Assembly: GCF_001468465.1 (NCBI RefSeq)
Contig: NZ_LNSA01000007.1
Coordinates: forward strand, 1 to 64,000
From: Sphingopyxis sp. H115
GTDB lineage: Bacteria; Pseudomonadota; Alphaproteobacteria; Sphingomonadales; Sphingomonadaceae
Direction: 5' to 3'
DNA length: 64,000 nucleotides
Below the pieces are notes generated by a model. The model saw only the letters and a program-made list of their open reading frames with translations. It was not told where the DNA came from and ran no database searches. The first letter of the stretch is position 1, and each line of letters starts with the position of its first letter. A program made the translations under genes and the position numbers. Positions 48,373 to 56,384 of the stretch are shown here, piece by piece.

Positions 48373-48450
48373 CGTCATCTCGGCGAAGGCCGGGATCTCA
48401 TCCTATCGTATTGACGCATCGGCGAGATCCCGGCCTTCGCCGGGATGACG
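48373..48450. repeat. Palindromic intergenic repeat, family B variant
   Basis: Arms beginning CGTCATCTCGGCGAAGGCCG and ending CGGCCTTCGCCGGGATGACG. The outer frame CGTCAT...ATGACG is shared with 13695-13767 but the core differs (GGCGAAGGCC in place of GGACTTGATC). It lies between the dehydrogenase and hydrolase genes and may reduce read-through. Confidence 0.75.
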
Positions 48451-48469
48451 GATTTGGAATAGCAGGCCT

Positions 48470-49678
48470 TCAGAAGTCCAGCGGGCCGTCGAGTTCCTTT
48501 ACCTGCCAGGGCAGGCCGTGCTTGTTCAACATGTCCATGAAGGGATCGGGGTCCATCTGCTCCATGTTGAACACACCTTCGCCGCTCCACGTGCCGGTGA
48601 CCATCATCGCGGTGCCGATCATCGCGGGGACGCCGGTGGTGTAGCTCACCGCCTGGTTGCCCGTTTCGGCGAACGCGTCCTCATGGTCGCAGATGTTATA
48701 GAGATAGAGTGTCTTTTCCGTCCCGTCCTTGGCCAGACCGGTCGCGATGACGCCGATGTTGGTCTTGCCCTTGGTCGTCTCGCCAAGGCTCGAAGGTTCG
48801 GGGAGAACGGCCTTCAGGAACTGGAGCGGGATAATCTCGCGCCCCTCGTAGATCACCGGATCGATGCGCGTCATGCCGACATTCTGGAGCACGGTCAGGT
48901 GCTGGATATAGGCATCGCCGAAGGTCATCCAAAAACGGATGCGCTTGATCTCGGGCAGGTGCGTTTTGAGGCTTTCGATTTCCTCATGATACATGAGGTA
49001 CATATTCTTGGGGCCCACCGCCTCGAAGTCGAATTGCTGCTTCACCGACATCGGTGGGGTTTCGACCCAGTCGCCATTTTCCCAGTGCCGCGCGACCGCC
49101 GTCACTTCGCGGATATTGATCTCCGGATTGAAGTTGGTTGCGAAATGCTGGCCGTGATCGCCGCCGTTGCAGTCGAGGATGTCGAGCGTGTCGATCCGGT
49201 CGAAATGATGCTTCTTGAGCCATGTGGTGAAGACGCTGGTCACGCCGGGGTCGAAGCCCGAGCCGAGGAGCGCCATCAGCCCGGCTTCCTTGAAGCGGTC
49301 CTGATAGGCCCATTGCCAGTGATATTCGAACTTCGCCTCGTCGCGCGGTTCGTAGTTCGCTGTGTCGAGGTAATGCGCGCCGGTCGAGAGGCACGCTTCC
49401 ATGATCGTGAGATCCTGGTACGGGAGTGCGAGATTGACGACATGCGTAGCGCCGACCTGGCGGATCAGCGCCGCGGTCGCATCGATATGATCGGCGTCGA
49501 CCTCTGCGGTCTGGATCGTGACGCCGGTGCGTTCCTTCACCGATTCGGCGATCGCGTCGCATTTGAACTTGCGGCGGCTCGCGAGGGTGATGTCGGGAAA
49601 GATGTCGGGGTTCATCGCCATCTTGTGCACCGCGACCGAACCGACGCCGCCTGCGCCGATCACTAGAACCTTGCTCAT
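48470..49678 (-). CDS. Carboxynorspermidine (carboxyspermidine) dehydrogenase, saccharopine dehydrogenase family
   Basis: 402 residues from ATG 49678. The NAD(P) motif VLVIGAGGVGSVAVHKM starts the protein and the family blocks NYEPRDEAKFEYHWQWAYQ and GSGFDPGVTSVF follow. The substrate is inferred from the partner decarboxylase nspC: it condenses aspartate semialdehyde with putrescine and reduces it to carboxyspermidine. A lysine-pathway saccharopine role is less likely. It is divergent from the threonine dehydratase, with a 64-bp promoter gap. Confidence 0.92.
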   Translation of the reverse strand: MSKVLVIGAGGVGSVAVHKMAMNPDIFPDITLASRRKFKCDAIAESVKERTGVTIQTAEVDADHIDATAALIRQVGATHVVNLALPYQDLTIMEACLSTGAHYLDTANYEPRDEAKFEYHWQWAYQDRFKEAGLMALLGSGFDPGVTSVFTTWLKKHHFDRIDTLDILDCNGGDHGQHFATNFNPEINIREVTAVARHWENGDWVETPPMSVKQQFDFEAVGPKNMYLMYHEEIESLKTHLPEIKRIRFWMTFGDAYIQHLTVLQNVGMTRIDPVIYEGREIIPLQFLKAVLPEPSSLGETTKGKTNIGVIATGLAKDGTEKTLYLYNICDHEDAFAETGNQAVSYTTGVPAMIGTAMMVTGTWSGEGVFNMEQMDPDPFMDMLNKHGLPWQVKELDGPLDF

Positions 49679-49742
49679 GAAAAATCTCCTGTTGCGGCCT
49701 GTGCCGCCTTGTCTTGTATGCCCGGCCCTATAGGACGAAGCC

Positions 49743-50732
49743 ATGACACAGCAAAGCCCCGAAGCCCTGATCGACCCGAACCGCGCGCCAACTCTTGCGG
49801 GGGTCGAACGCGCTGCGACGAAAGTCGCTGCATTGCTGCCGCAAACGCCGTTGCTACCGCTCGAGATCGACGGACGGGTGATCTGGTGCAAGGCCGAGTG
49901 CCTGCAACCCGTCGGCGCTTTCAAGATTCGCGGCGCGTGGCATCGGCTGACCGACTTGACCCCCGAACAAGCGAACGAGGGTGTCGTCGGCGTATCGAGC
50001 GGCAATCATGCGCAGGGCGTCGCGTGGGCGGCGAAGCGGCTCGGGATCAAGGCAACGATCGTAATGCCCGGCAACGCGCCGGCGATGAAGCTTGCGGCGA
50101 CGCGCAGGTTGGGCGCCGAAGTCGTCCTGTACGATCGCGTCACCGAATCGCGCGATGCCGTCGCGGCGAAGCTGCTCGCCGAGCGCGGCGGGACGCTCGT
50201 CCATGCCTATGGCGACCCTTGGATCATCGAGGGGCAGGGAAGCGCGGGCATCGAGGCAGCGGCGCAGATGAAGGCGCGCGGGATCGGCGGCCCCGACAAG
50301 GTGATCGCCTGCTGCGGCGGCGGCGGGCTATCGGCGGGGCTCGCGCTCGCCTGTCCCGAGGCCGAGATTGTTGCGGTCGAGCCCGAGGGGTGGGACGATG
50401 TGACGCGCAGCTTGACCGCGGGCAAGATCCTGTCGGTCGAGGATATGGCATATCCGACCGAATGCGACGCGCTCCAGACGCCCGAAACATGGCCGATCAA
50501 CTTCGCGGTGCTTCAGGCGCGCGGCGTAAAAGGCGTCGCGGTTACGCGGCGCGAGGTGCGCGATGCGATGCGACTGGTGTTCGAGAAACTGCACCTCGTC
50601 GTCGAGCCCGGCGGCGCGGCGGCGCTCGCGGCGGTGCTCGCCGGGAAAGTATCGGTGACCGATGTGACGCTCGTCACCCTGTCGGGCGGCAATGTCGACC
50701 CGCTGAAATTCGCCGAGATCATCACCGAATAG
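49743..50732 (+). CDS. Threonine/serine dehydratase, PLP-dependent, single-domain
   Basis: 329 residues. PLP Lys61 is in PVGAFKIRGA; SSGNHAQGVAWAA and the glycine-rich CCGGGGLSAG follow, and the end has LSGGNVD. There is no C-terminal ACT domain, so it is a catabolic-type dehydratase or serine racemase rather than the feedback-controlled biosynthetic IlvA. It deaminates threonine to 2-oxobutyrate. Divergent from the spermidine dehydrogenase gene; no shared role is evident. Confidence 0.9.
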   Translation: MTQQSPEALIDPNRAPTLAGVERAATKVAALLPQTPLLPLEIDGRVIWCKAECLQPVGAFKIRGAWHRLTDLTPEQANEGVVGVSSGNHAQGVAWAAKRLGIKATIVMPGNAPAMKLAATRRLGAEVVLYDRVTESRDAVAAKLLAERGGTLVHAYGDPWIIEGQGSAGIEAAAQMKARGIGGPDKVIACCGGGGLSAGLALACPEAEIVAVEPEGWDDVTRSLTAGKILSVEDMAYPTECDALQTPETWPINFAVLQARGVKGVAVTRREVRDAMRLVFEKLHLVVEPGGAAALAAVLAGKVSVTDVTLVTLSGGNVDPLKFAEIITE

Positions 50733-50778
50733 GAAACTTATCGGAGCCGAAGCGTTTGGCAGTCGAAGGAGAAGCGTG

Positions 50779-51228
50779 ATGCGGAAAAGCATGATTCTGG
50801 CGAGCGCCGCGGCACTTGTGCTGTTGGCAGGGTGCGAAAAGGCCGAAGCGCCGGCACCGGCGCCGACGGACACGACGACGACCGAGGTCCCGGTCGAAAC
50901 GGTTCCCACCGAGACCGGGGACGCGACTGACCCCGCCACCGCGCCGCACCGGTTCGCAAGCTGGGCGGGCAAATGGACCGGCGTCGAGGGCATGTATGTG
51001 ACCATCACCACCGGCGAACCCGGCGAATATAGGCTGGAGATGCAGTCGGATCTCGACACGAAGGGCACCTATGATGGCGAGGACAGCGAGCATGGCATCA
51101 AGTTCACGCGCGGCACCGAGGAGCTGAGCCTGCGCCGCGGGAGCGGCGACGAGACCGGCCTCAAATATCTGGCCGGCAAGAAGGAATGCCTGATCGTCAA
51201 GGATGGCGAGGGCTATTGCCGCGACTGA
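50779..51228 (+). CDS. Small lipoprotein of unknown function
   Basis: 149 residues from ATG 50779, with an AAGGAG ribosome site (GTG 50776 is an alternative). The lipobox is VLLAGC, followed by a Pro/Thr-rich linker (to about residue 50) and a small globular part, with a Cys pair near the end (KECLIVKDGEGYCRD). A clear terminator follows at 51235-51279. No domain is recognised. Confidence 0.75.
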   Translation: MRKSMILASAAALVLLAGCEKAEAPAPAPTDTTTTEVPVETVPTETGDATDPATAPHRFASWAGKWTGVEGMYVTITTGEPGEYRLEMQSDLDTKGTYDGEDSEHGIKFTRGTEELSLRRGSGDETGLKYLAGKKECLIVKDGEGYCRD

Positions 51229-51234
51229 CATGAC

Positions 51235-51279
51235 CCGTTCGTCGTCCCCGCGAAGGCGAGAAGGACGAACGGTTTTTTC
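51235..51279 (+). terminator. Rho-independent terminator after the lipoprotein gene
   Basis: CCGTTCGTC (51235-51243) pairs with GACGAACGG (51264-51272) and is followed by TTTTTTC. The loop holds a GTCGTCCCCGCGAAGGCGAG segment similar to the family B repeats. Confidence 0.8.
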
Positions 51280-51377
51280 TTCGCTGTCTTCATTTCGTAA
51301 ACGAACTGACGCGAGAACGGCATCAATTTCTGTCATGCGCGGCCCCGGATCCACCTTGTTCCGGGAGACCCGATTTC

Positions 51378-52595
51378 ATGGCCAGCCAGCCCAATCGCAA
51401 GATCGCCGCCGCCGTCGTGCGCGAAGATGCCGAGCAGACACAGCGCCTGCTCGACCGCGCCTTCGCGCTGGCCTTCCGCGGCCTCGTTTATGCGCAGATA
51501 TGGGAAGATCCGGTCGTGGATATGGAGGCGCTGGACATCCAGCCCGGCAATCGCATCGCGACGATCGCCAGCGGCGGTTGCAACGTCTTCTCCTACCTCA
51601 CCGCCGATCCGGCCGAGATCGTCGCCGTCGACCTCAACACCGCGCATGTCGCGCTCAATAATTTGAAACGCGCCGCAGCGGTGCGGCTTCCCGACTATGC
51701 GAGCTTTCGCCGCTTCTTCGCCGACGCCGATAGCCGCGACAATGTCGCAGCCTATCGGAGCCATATCCGCCCGCACCTCGACGAGGTGAGTCGCCGCTAT
51801 TGGGAAGGGCGCGACCTGATCGGACGCCGCCGTATCAACGGCTTTGCGACGGGGCTCTACAAGCGCGGGCTGCTCGGCCATTTCATCGGGGCCGCGCATC
51901 TGCTCGCTCGCATGATGAAGGTCGATCCGCGCCTGCTGCTCGACGCGCGCGACATCGACGAGCAGCGGCGCATTTTCGAAACGAAGTTCGCGCCCTTCTT
52001 CGACAGGAAGTTCGTCCGCTGGGTCACCGACCAGCGCTCGTCGCTCTTCGGGCTGGGCATCCCGCCTGCGCAGTATGACGCGCTCGCGGGCGGCAAGCCG
52101 ATGGCTGACGTGCTACGCGCGCGGCTTCAGAAACTGAGCTGCGATTTCGACCTCAAGGATAATTATTTCGCTTGGCAGGCCTTCGGACGCGGATATGGGC
52201 GGGGCGCCGAAGCCCCTCTGCCACCCTATCTGCAGGCCGCGAATTACCAGGCGGTCAAGGCCCGCGCCGAGCGGGTGACGATGCTCCATGCCAATATGAC
52301 CGACATGCTCGCCGCTTCCGGCGATGCGAGCTTCGATCGCTATATCTTCCTCGACGCGCAGGACTGGATGAGCGACGCACAATTGATCGCATTGTGGACA
52401 GAGGTCACGCGCACGGCGCGGACCGGGGCCCGCGTCCTGTTCCGTACCGCCGCCGAGCCGAGCTTGTTGCCCGGACGGCTCCCCGAGACCTTGTTGGAGC
52501 GGTGGGATTATCGCGCCGATGATTCGCGCGACTATACACGGCGCGATCGGTCAGCGATTTATGGCGGGGTCCACCTCTATATCCTGAAAGGCTGA
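51378..52595 (+). CDS. btaA: S-adenosylmethionine:diacylglycerol 3-amino-3-carboxypropyltransferase BtaA (DUF3419)
   Basis: 405 residues of the DUF3419/BtaA family. Near the N-terminus are VYAQIWEDPVVDMEAL and the AdoMet region IATIASGGCNVFSYL; the C-terminal part has FLDAQDWM and FRTAAEPS. BtaA moves the aminocarboxypropyl group of AdoMet to diacylglycerol, the first step to the betaine lipid DGTS. BtaB follows 2 bp downstream, which makes the assignment strong. The 150-bp leader holds one CTGTCAT but no clear Pho-box pair. Confidence 0.93.
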   Translation: MASQPNRKIAAAVVREDAEQTQRLLDRAFALAFRGLVYAQIWEDPVVDMEALDIQPGNRIATIASGGCNVFSYLTADPAEIVAVDLNTAHVALNNLKRAAAVRLPDYASFRRFFADADSRDNVAAYRSHIRPHLDEVSRRYWEGRDLIGRRRINGFATGLYKRGLLGHFIGAAHLLARMMKVDPRLLLDARDIDEQRRIFETKFAPFFDRKFVRWVTDQRSSLFGLGIPPAQYDALAGGKPMADVLRARLQKLSCDFDLKDNYFAWQAFGRGYGRGAEAPLPPYLQAANYQAVKARAERVTMLHANMTDMLAASGDASFDRYIFLDAQDWMSDAQLIALWTEVTRTARTGARVLFRTAAEPSLLPGRLPETLLERWDYRADDSRDYTRRDRSAIYGGVHLYILKG

Positions 52596-52597
52596 AC

Positions 52598-53257
52598 ATG
52601 ATGGCGGGGGAGGGGCATGCCGCGCTCATGGATGGCGTTTATCGCGGTCAGCGTCACATCTATGACCTGACGCGCAAATATTACCTGCTGGGGCGCGACC
52701 GGTTGATCGACGAATTGATGCCGCCGGCGGGCGGACATGTGCTCGAAGTCGGTTGCGGCACGGGGCGCAACCTGATTGCCGCCGCGCGCTGCTGGCCGGG
52801 TGCGCATTTCCACGGCATCGACATTTCCGAAGAGATGCTGAAAACCGCGCGCGCGGCGATCGCGCGCGCCGGGCTGGGGCGGCGCGTGAGCGTGGCGCAA
52901 GCCGACGCGACCTGTTTCGACCCGCACGGCCTGTTTCGGATCGACCGGTTCGATCGCATCTTTCAGAGCTACACGCTGTCGATGATTCCCGAATGGCAGG
53001 ATGCGATCCGCGAGGCCGTGCGCCACCTGTCGGCCTATGGTTCGCTGCATATTGTCGATTTCGGACAGCAGGAAGAGATGCCCGGCTGGTTCCGCGCCGC
53101 CCTGTTCGGCTGGTTGGCGCGCTTTCATGTGGCCCCGCGCGCCCTGCTGGTCGAGGCGGCACGCGAGGCGGCGAATGATATCGGCGGGCGGCTATCGGTG
53201 ACCCGGCTTCATCGTGGCTATGCCTGGTCGCTCCGGATCGACAGGCATCCGCGCTGA
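52598..53257 (+). CDS. btaB: Betaine lipid N-methyltransferase BtaB
   Basis: 219 residues, class I SAM methyltransferase with VLEVGCGTGRNLI, the acidic loop FHGIDISEEML and FDRIFQSYTLSMIPEW. Its position 2 bp after btaA identifies it as BtaB, which adds three methyl groups to form DGTS at the membrane. The C-terminal segment WFRAALFGWLARFHVAPR is amphipathic and may bind membranes. A GNAT gene follows 48 bp later with its own GGAGG site. Confidence 0.92.
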   Translation: MMAGEGHAALMDGVYRGQRHIYDLTRKYYLLGRDRLIDELMPPAGGHVLEVGCGTGRNLIAAARCWPGAHFHGIDISEEMLKTARAAIARAGLGRRVSVAQADATCFDPHGLFRIDRFDRIFQSYTLSMIPEWQDAIREAVRHLSAYGSLHIVDFGQQEEMPGWFRAALFGWLARFHVAPRALLVEAAREAANDIGGRLSVTRLHRGYAWSLRIDRHPR

Positions 53258-53305
53258 GCCTTGCCAAGCGGCAGGGCGCCTGCTCTGTTCCGGTACGGAG
53301 GCGCG

Positions 53306-53899
53306 ATGACCGAAACGATCCTGCCTGCGAGGGGCGACGAACTGCCGGCGGTCGCCGAAACGCTGGCACAGGCATTTCAGACCGATCCGGCGCTGTCGTG
53401 GATCCTGCCCGATGCGAGTCATCGCGCGCGCGCCCTGCGCAGCCTGTTCCGGACGCTTGTCCCCGCCGACGCGCGCGCGGGCTTGGTGCTGCGTGCGGCG
53501 GGCGACGAAGCGGCGGCGCTGTGGCGCGCGCCGGGGAAAGCGCATAGCGGCGGCCTGGAGTTCCTGCGTACGGTCGTTCCGCTAGTCGCAACCTTCGGCT
53601 TGGCGCTGCGGCGCGGGCTGTCCGTGCAGGGCAGCATCGACGCACACCGGCCGAAAGGGCGTTTCTGGTATCTCCATTATGTGGGCGTGCGTCCCGCGCA
53701 TCAGGGCAGGGGCCACGGCGGACGGATCATCCGGGCACAGACGGCGGCTGCCGACGCGGAAGCGATGCCATGTTGGCTCGAAACGGCGACGCCCGAAAAT
53801 GTGCCGCTTTACGAGCGGCTGGGCTTCGTCACCCAGGCTGAATGGGGCATCGCCGGCGGCGGGCCGCATTTCTGGGGGATGATGCGGCCGCCGGGCTGA
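53306..53899 (+). CDS. GNAT family N-acetyltransferase
   Basis: 197 residues from ATG 53306, with GGAGG upstream. The acetyl-CoA loop is RPAHQGRGHGGRII and the late motif LYERLGFV is typical. The first half has an Ala-rich region of poor family match. Substrate unknown. It lies directly after btaB on the same strand, so cotranscription with the betaine lipid genes is likely and a lipid-related acceptor is worth considering. Confidence 0.82.
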   Translation: MTETILPARGDELPAVAETLAQAFQTDPALSWILPDASHRARALRSLFRTLVPADARAGLVLRAAGDEAAALWRAPGKAHSGGLEFLRTVVPLVATFGLALRRGLSVQGSIDAHRPKGRFWYLHYVGVRPAHQGRGHGGRIIRAQTAAADAEAMPCWLETATPENVPLYERLGFVTQAEWGIAGGGPHFWGMMRPPG

Positions 53900-53904
53900 G
53901 GAGT

Positions 53905-55155
53905 TCAGGACGCCGGGCGCGTCGCGCTGAACGAAAAATCGATATCGACGCTGGCGGCAATGGCATCGGTTGCCGCCCATTCGCCCTGACCGACGCCGAA
54001 CGCCGTGCGGTCGATCCGGGCGGTCCCGGCCACCCGCGCGCGGTCACCGTCGATGCGGAGAGTGAAGCGTAGCGTTGCCGGTTTTTTCACCCCGCGCAGG
54101 TCGAGCGTGCCACGCGCCTCGTAGCGCTCGTCCCCCAGATGGCGGATATCGCGCGAAGCGAAAACAGCATTGGGGTGCGCGCCGGTATCGAAGAAATCGC
54201 TGCCTTTCAGCGAATCGTCGCGCTGCCCGTCGCCGGTGTCGGCCGAGGCCAGGTCGACGGTTACGCGGATAGCCGATTGGGGCAGGTCGTCGGGGCTGAA
54301 CCGGATCGCCGCGCGCCAGCGACCGAAGCGGCCGTCGACCGCCTCGCCATTCCAGCGCGCGGTGAAGCCAAGTCGGCCGCCCGAGGCGACCGTCCAGTCG
54401 GCGAGCGGCTGCATGGTTTCTTCGGGCTCAGGCTCGGGCTTGGCTTCCGCTTCGTCGCTTCCCTTGTCGGCGGCGATTGGCGCCGCGGGCACGACCGGCG
54501 CGGCCGCTTGCGCCGCAGCGGTTTTTGCGGAAGGCTGGCTCTTGTCGGGATAGATGATGGTGCCGGCGACAAAGGCTGCGGTGACGAGCGCCAGCGCGCC
54601 GATCGCGGCGCCTTCCGCTTTCCCGCTTGCAAACGGGATCATCCGCTGGAGTTCGGGCTTGCCGAGCAACCACTGGTGACGAAGCGCGCCCGCGATATGG
54701 AGCAGGAACAGCCCGATTGCGAGCCACGCCATTGCGCCGTGGATACTTTCGGCGGGTTCATGCCAGGCGCGCCCGACGGGCAGGTGCGGCCAGGGAACGA
54801 TCCCGTATAGCAACGTCGGGACCTGCACTCGCGCGGTCGAGACGAGCAGCCAGCCCGTGAGCGGACCGAGGATCATCACAACGTAGAAGAGCCAATGAAC
54901 GGTGTTCGCAAGCATGCGCGTCCACACGGGACCATCTGACGCGGGCGGGCGCGGCCTGAACAGGCGGGCCGCCAGCCGCGCGAGGCTGAGCAGCAGGATG
55001 GTGATGCCAACCGATTTGTGGAGCTGATAGCGCGCGAAGAGTTCGGGGCCATTATCCCCTTCAAGCGCCCAGCCGAGCGCGATCTGGAAAGCGAGGAGCA
55101 GCGCTATGAGCCAATGGAGTGCGATGGCGGTATAGCTGTAACGCATTGCAGGCAT
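53905..55155 (-). CDS. Cytochrome b561 fused to a YceI-like lipid-binding domain
   Basis: 416 residues. Residues about 8-180 form a four-helix cytochrome b561 with heme-ligand histidines in IALHWLIA, YQLHKSVG, NTVHWLFY and LLHIAGALRH. A fifth membrane segment (about 190-210) and a Pro/Ala/Glu-rich linker (210-250) lead to a YceI beta-barrel (about 250-416) with GVKKPATLRF. YceI proteins bind isoprenoid quinones or lipids. The fusion puts a quinone binder next to an electron carrier in the periplasm. Confidence 0.9.
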   Translation of the reverse strand: MPAMRYSYTAIALHWLIALLLAFQIALGWALEGDNGPELFARYQLHKSVGITILLLSLARLAARLFRPRPPASDGPVWTRMLANTVHWLFYVVMILGPLTGWLLVSTARVQVPTLLYGIVPWPHLPVGRAWHEPAESIHGAMAWLAIGLFLLHIAGALRHQWLLGKPELQRMIPFASGKAEGAAIGALALVTAAFVAGTIIYPDKSQPSAKTAAAQAAAPVVPAAPIAADKGSDEAEAKPEPEPEETMQPLADWTVASGGRLGFTARWNGEAVDGRFGRWRAAIRFSPDDLPQSAIRVTVDLASADTGDGQRDDSLKGSDFFDTGAHPNAVFASRDIRHLGDERYEARGTLDLRGVKKPATLRFTLRIDGDRARVAGTARIDRTAFGVGQGEWAATDAIAASVDIDFSFSATRPAS

Positions 55156-55226
55156 GGCGACCCTTCATCGACGGCGTCGGATTCGCGTCCTACCTATCGC
55201 TTCGCGGAGGGGCTGTCGCTTGCGAA

Positions 55227-55916
55227 TCAGTCGTCGAACCCGACGAACCGGACTGCTTCGTCGACGCTTTTGCGGTTCGACACCACGGCGTTCGCCGGGA
55301 AATCGGCATCGGGCCAGCCCATCGCGACGCAGATCATGATCACCTGATCCTCGGGGATTCGGGCATGTTCGCGCACGACCGGCGACTGCATGATCCCCTG
55401 GCTGTTGATCACGCAACCAAGCCCGCGCGACCAGGCAGCGTTGACCAGCGCATTGGTCACCGCGCCGCAGTCGAAGGGCGCGATGTCGCTGCCGAGCAGC
55501 ACACGGTCGTAGGTCACGACGACACTGACCGGCGCGTCGAACTGGCGAAAACCGCGCAGCACCCAATCCTGTCGCGCATCCTTGTCGTCGCGTGCGATGC
55601 CCATCGCGCCGAACAATTGCTTGGCGATCTCGATCTGGCGCGCGCGGTGGTCGTCGGCGATGCCGTCGAAGCGGCGGAATTCGCGGCTGTCGGGCTTTCC
55701 GGCAAGAATGCCTTCGGTATTGCCCTTTCGGATTGCGGCGAGCGGCTCGCCGGTGACGACCGAAAAGTTCCAGCACTGGTTGTTGAACGACGAAGGCGCG
55801 CGCATCGCGACCTCGAGAATCTCGGCAATCAACTCGCGCGGGACAGGCTTGTCGAGAAAGCCGCGGATCGAGCGCCGCCCGACGACGACATCGTCATAGG
55901 TCAACCTAGCGATCAC
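55227..55916 (-). CDS. Nitroreductase family protein (FMN)
   Basis: 229 residues. The FMN-binding start RRSIRGFLDKPVPRELI and APSSFNNQCWNFSV, with the C-terminal ICVAMGWPDADFPANAV, fit the nitroreductase family. Such enzymes reduce nitroaromatics or quinones with NAD(P)H. The start overlaps the stop of the small gene upstream (ATGA). It lies 71 bp beyond the start of the cytochrome b561-YceI gene on the same strand. Confidence 0.9.
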   Translation of the reverse strand: MIARLTYDDVVVGRRSIRGFLDKPVPRELIAEILEVAMRAPSSFNNQCWNFSVVTGEPLAAIRKGNTEGILAGKPDSREFRRFDGIADDHRARQIEIAKQLFGAMGIARDDKDARQDWVLRGFRQFDAPVSVVVTYDRVLLGSDIAPFDCGAVTNALVNAAWSRGLGCVINSQGIMQSPVVREHARIPEDQVIMICVAMGWPDADFPANAVVSNRKSVDEAVRFVGFDD

Positions 55917-56383
55917 GCAGCGTTGCGCCGTTCGATCCCGAGGATGGTTCGACGCAGTTCCAGAATATGGGCGGGCAGTCGGTGCAGCAGCGATGCGTCC
56001 AGTTGTACAAGGCGTCGCTTGCCGATGCGGCTGTCGGCCACGGCGAGTGATTGGATCAATGGATCGTCGTCGTTTAATGCCTGCTCAATCGACAGGTCGT
56101 GGACGAACGCCCAGCAGGCTTGATAGGCATCTTGTCGGCTCAGTTCCCCAAAATCGGTATACTGGTTCCGGTACATCGGGTTTTCTCTGGTCGAGGCTGG
56201 TTCCCAGCCGTTTGCGATAGAGTGAGCACGGGTGCAGAAGTTTGCGATAATATTGCCGTCGAAAGTCAGCCATGCGTGGCCGCAGGTGCAAGCGCCATAA
56301 GCGGCGCTGTGAATATCGAGCCGTTTCTGAAATTCCGGCGCAAAGCGTTCGACTACCGCTGCACGCAGGCCGCTCCAGCGCAA
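55913..56383 (-). CDS. Small conserved-type protein, TTG start, with CxC motif
   Basis: 156 residues from TTG 56383. MRWSGLRAAVVERFAPEF is the start of a small bacterial family I recall as SF0329-like, and CTCGHAWLTFDGNIIANFCTRA adds three cysteines and a histidine that could bind metal. The function is unknown. The coding region looks lower in GC than its neighbours. It sits between hemA (1 bp upstream) and the nitroreductase (4-base overlap), so all three probably share a message. Confidence 0.65.
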   Translation of the reverse strand: MRWSGLRAAVVERFAPEFQKRLDIHSAAYGACTCGHAWLTFDGNIIANFCTRAHSIANGWEPASTRENPMYRNQYTDFGELSRQDAYQACWAFVHDLSIEQALNDDDPLIQSLAVADSRIGKRRLVQLDASLLHRLPAHILELRRTILGIERRNAA

Positions 56384-56384
56384 T

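Noticed and set aside
51280..51377. Pho box upstream of btaA
   Set aside because: One CTGTCAT (51330-51336) is present but the second repeat 11 bp away does not match; phosphate control is possible but unsupported.
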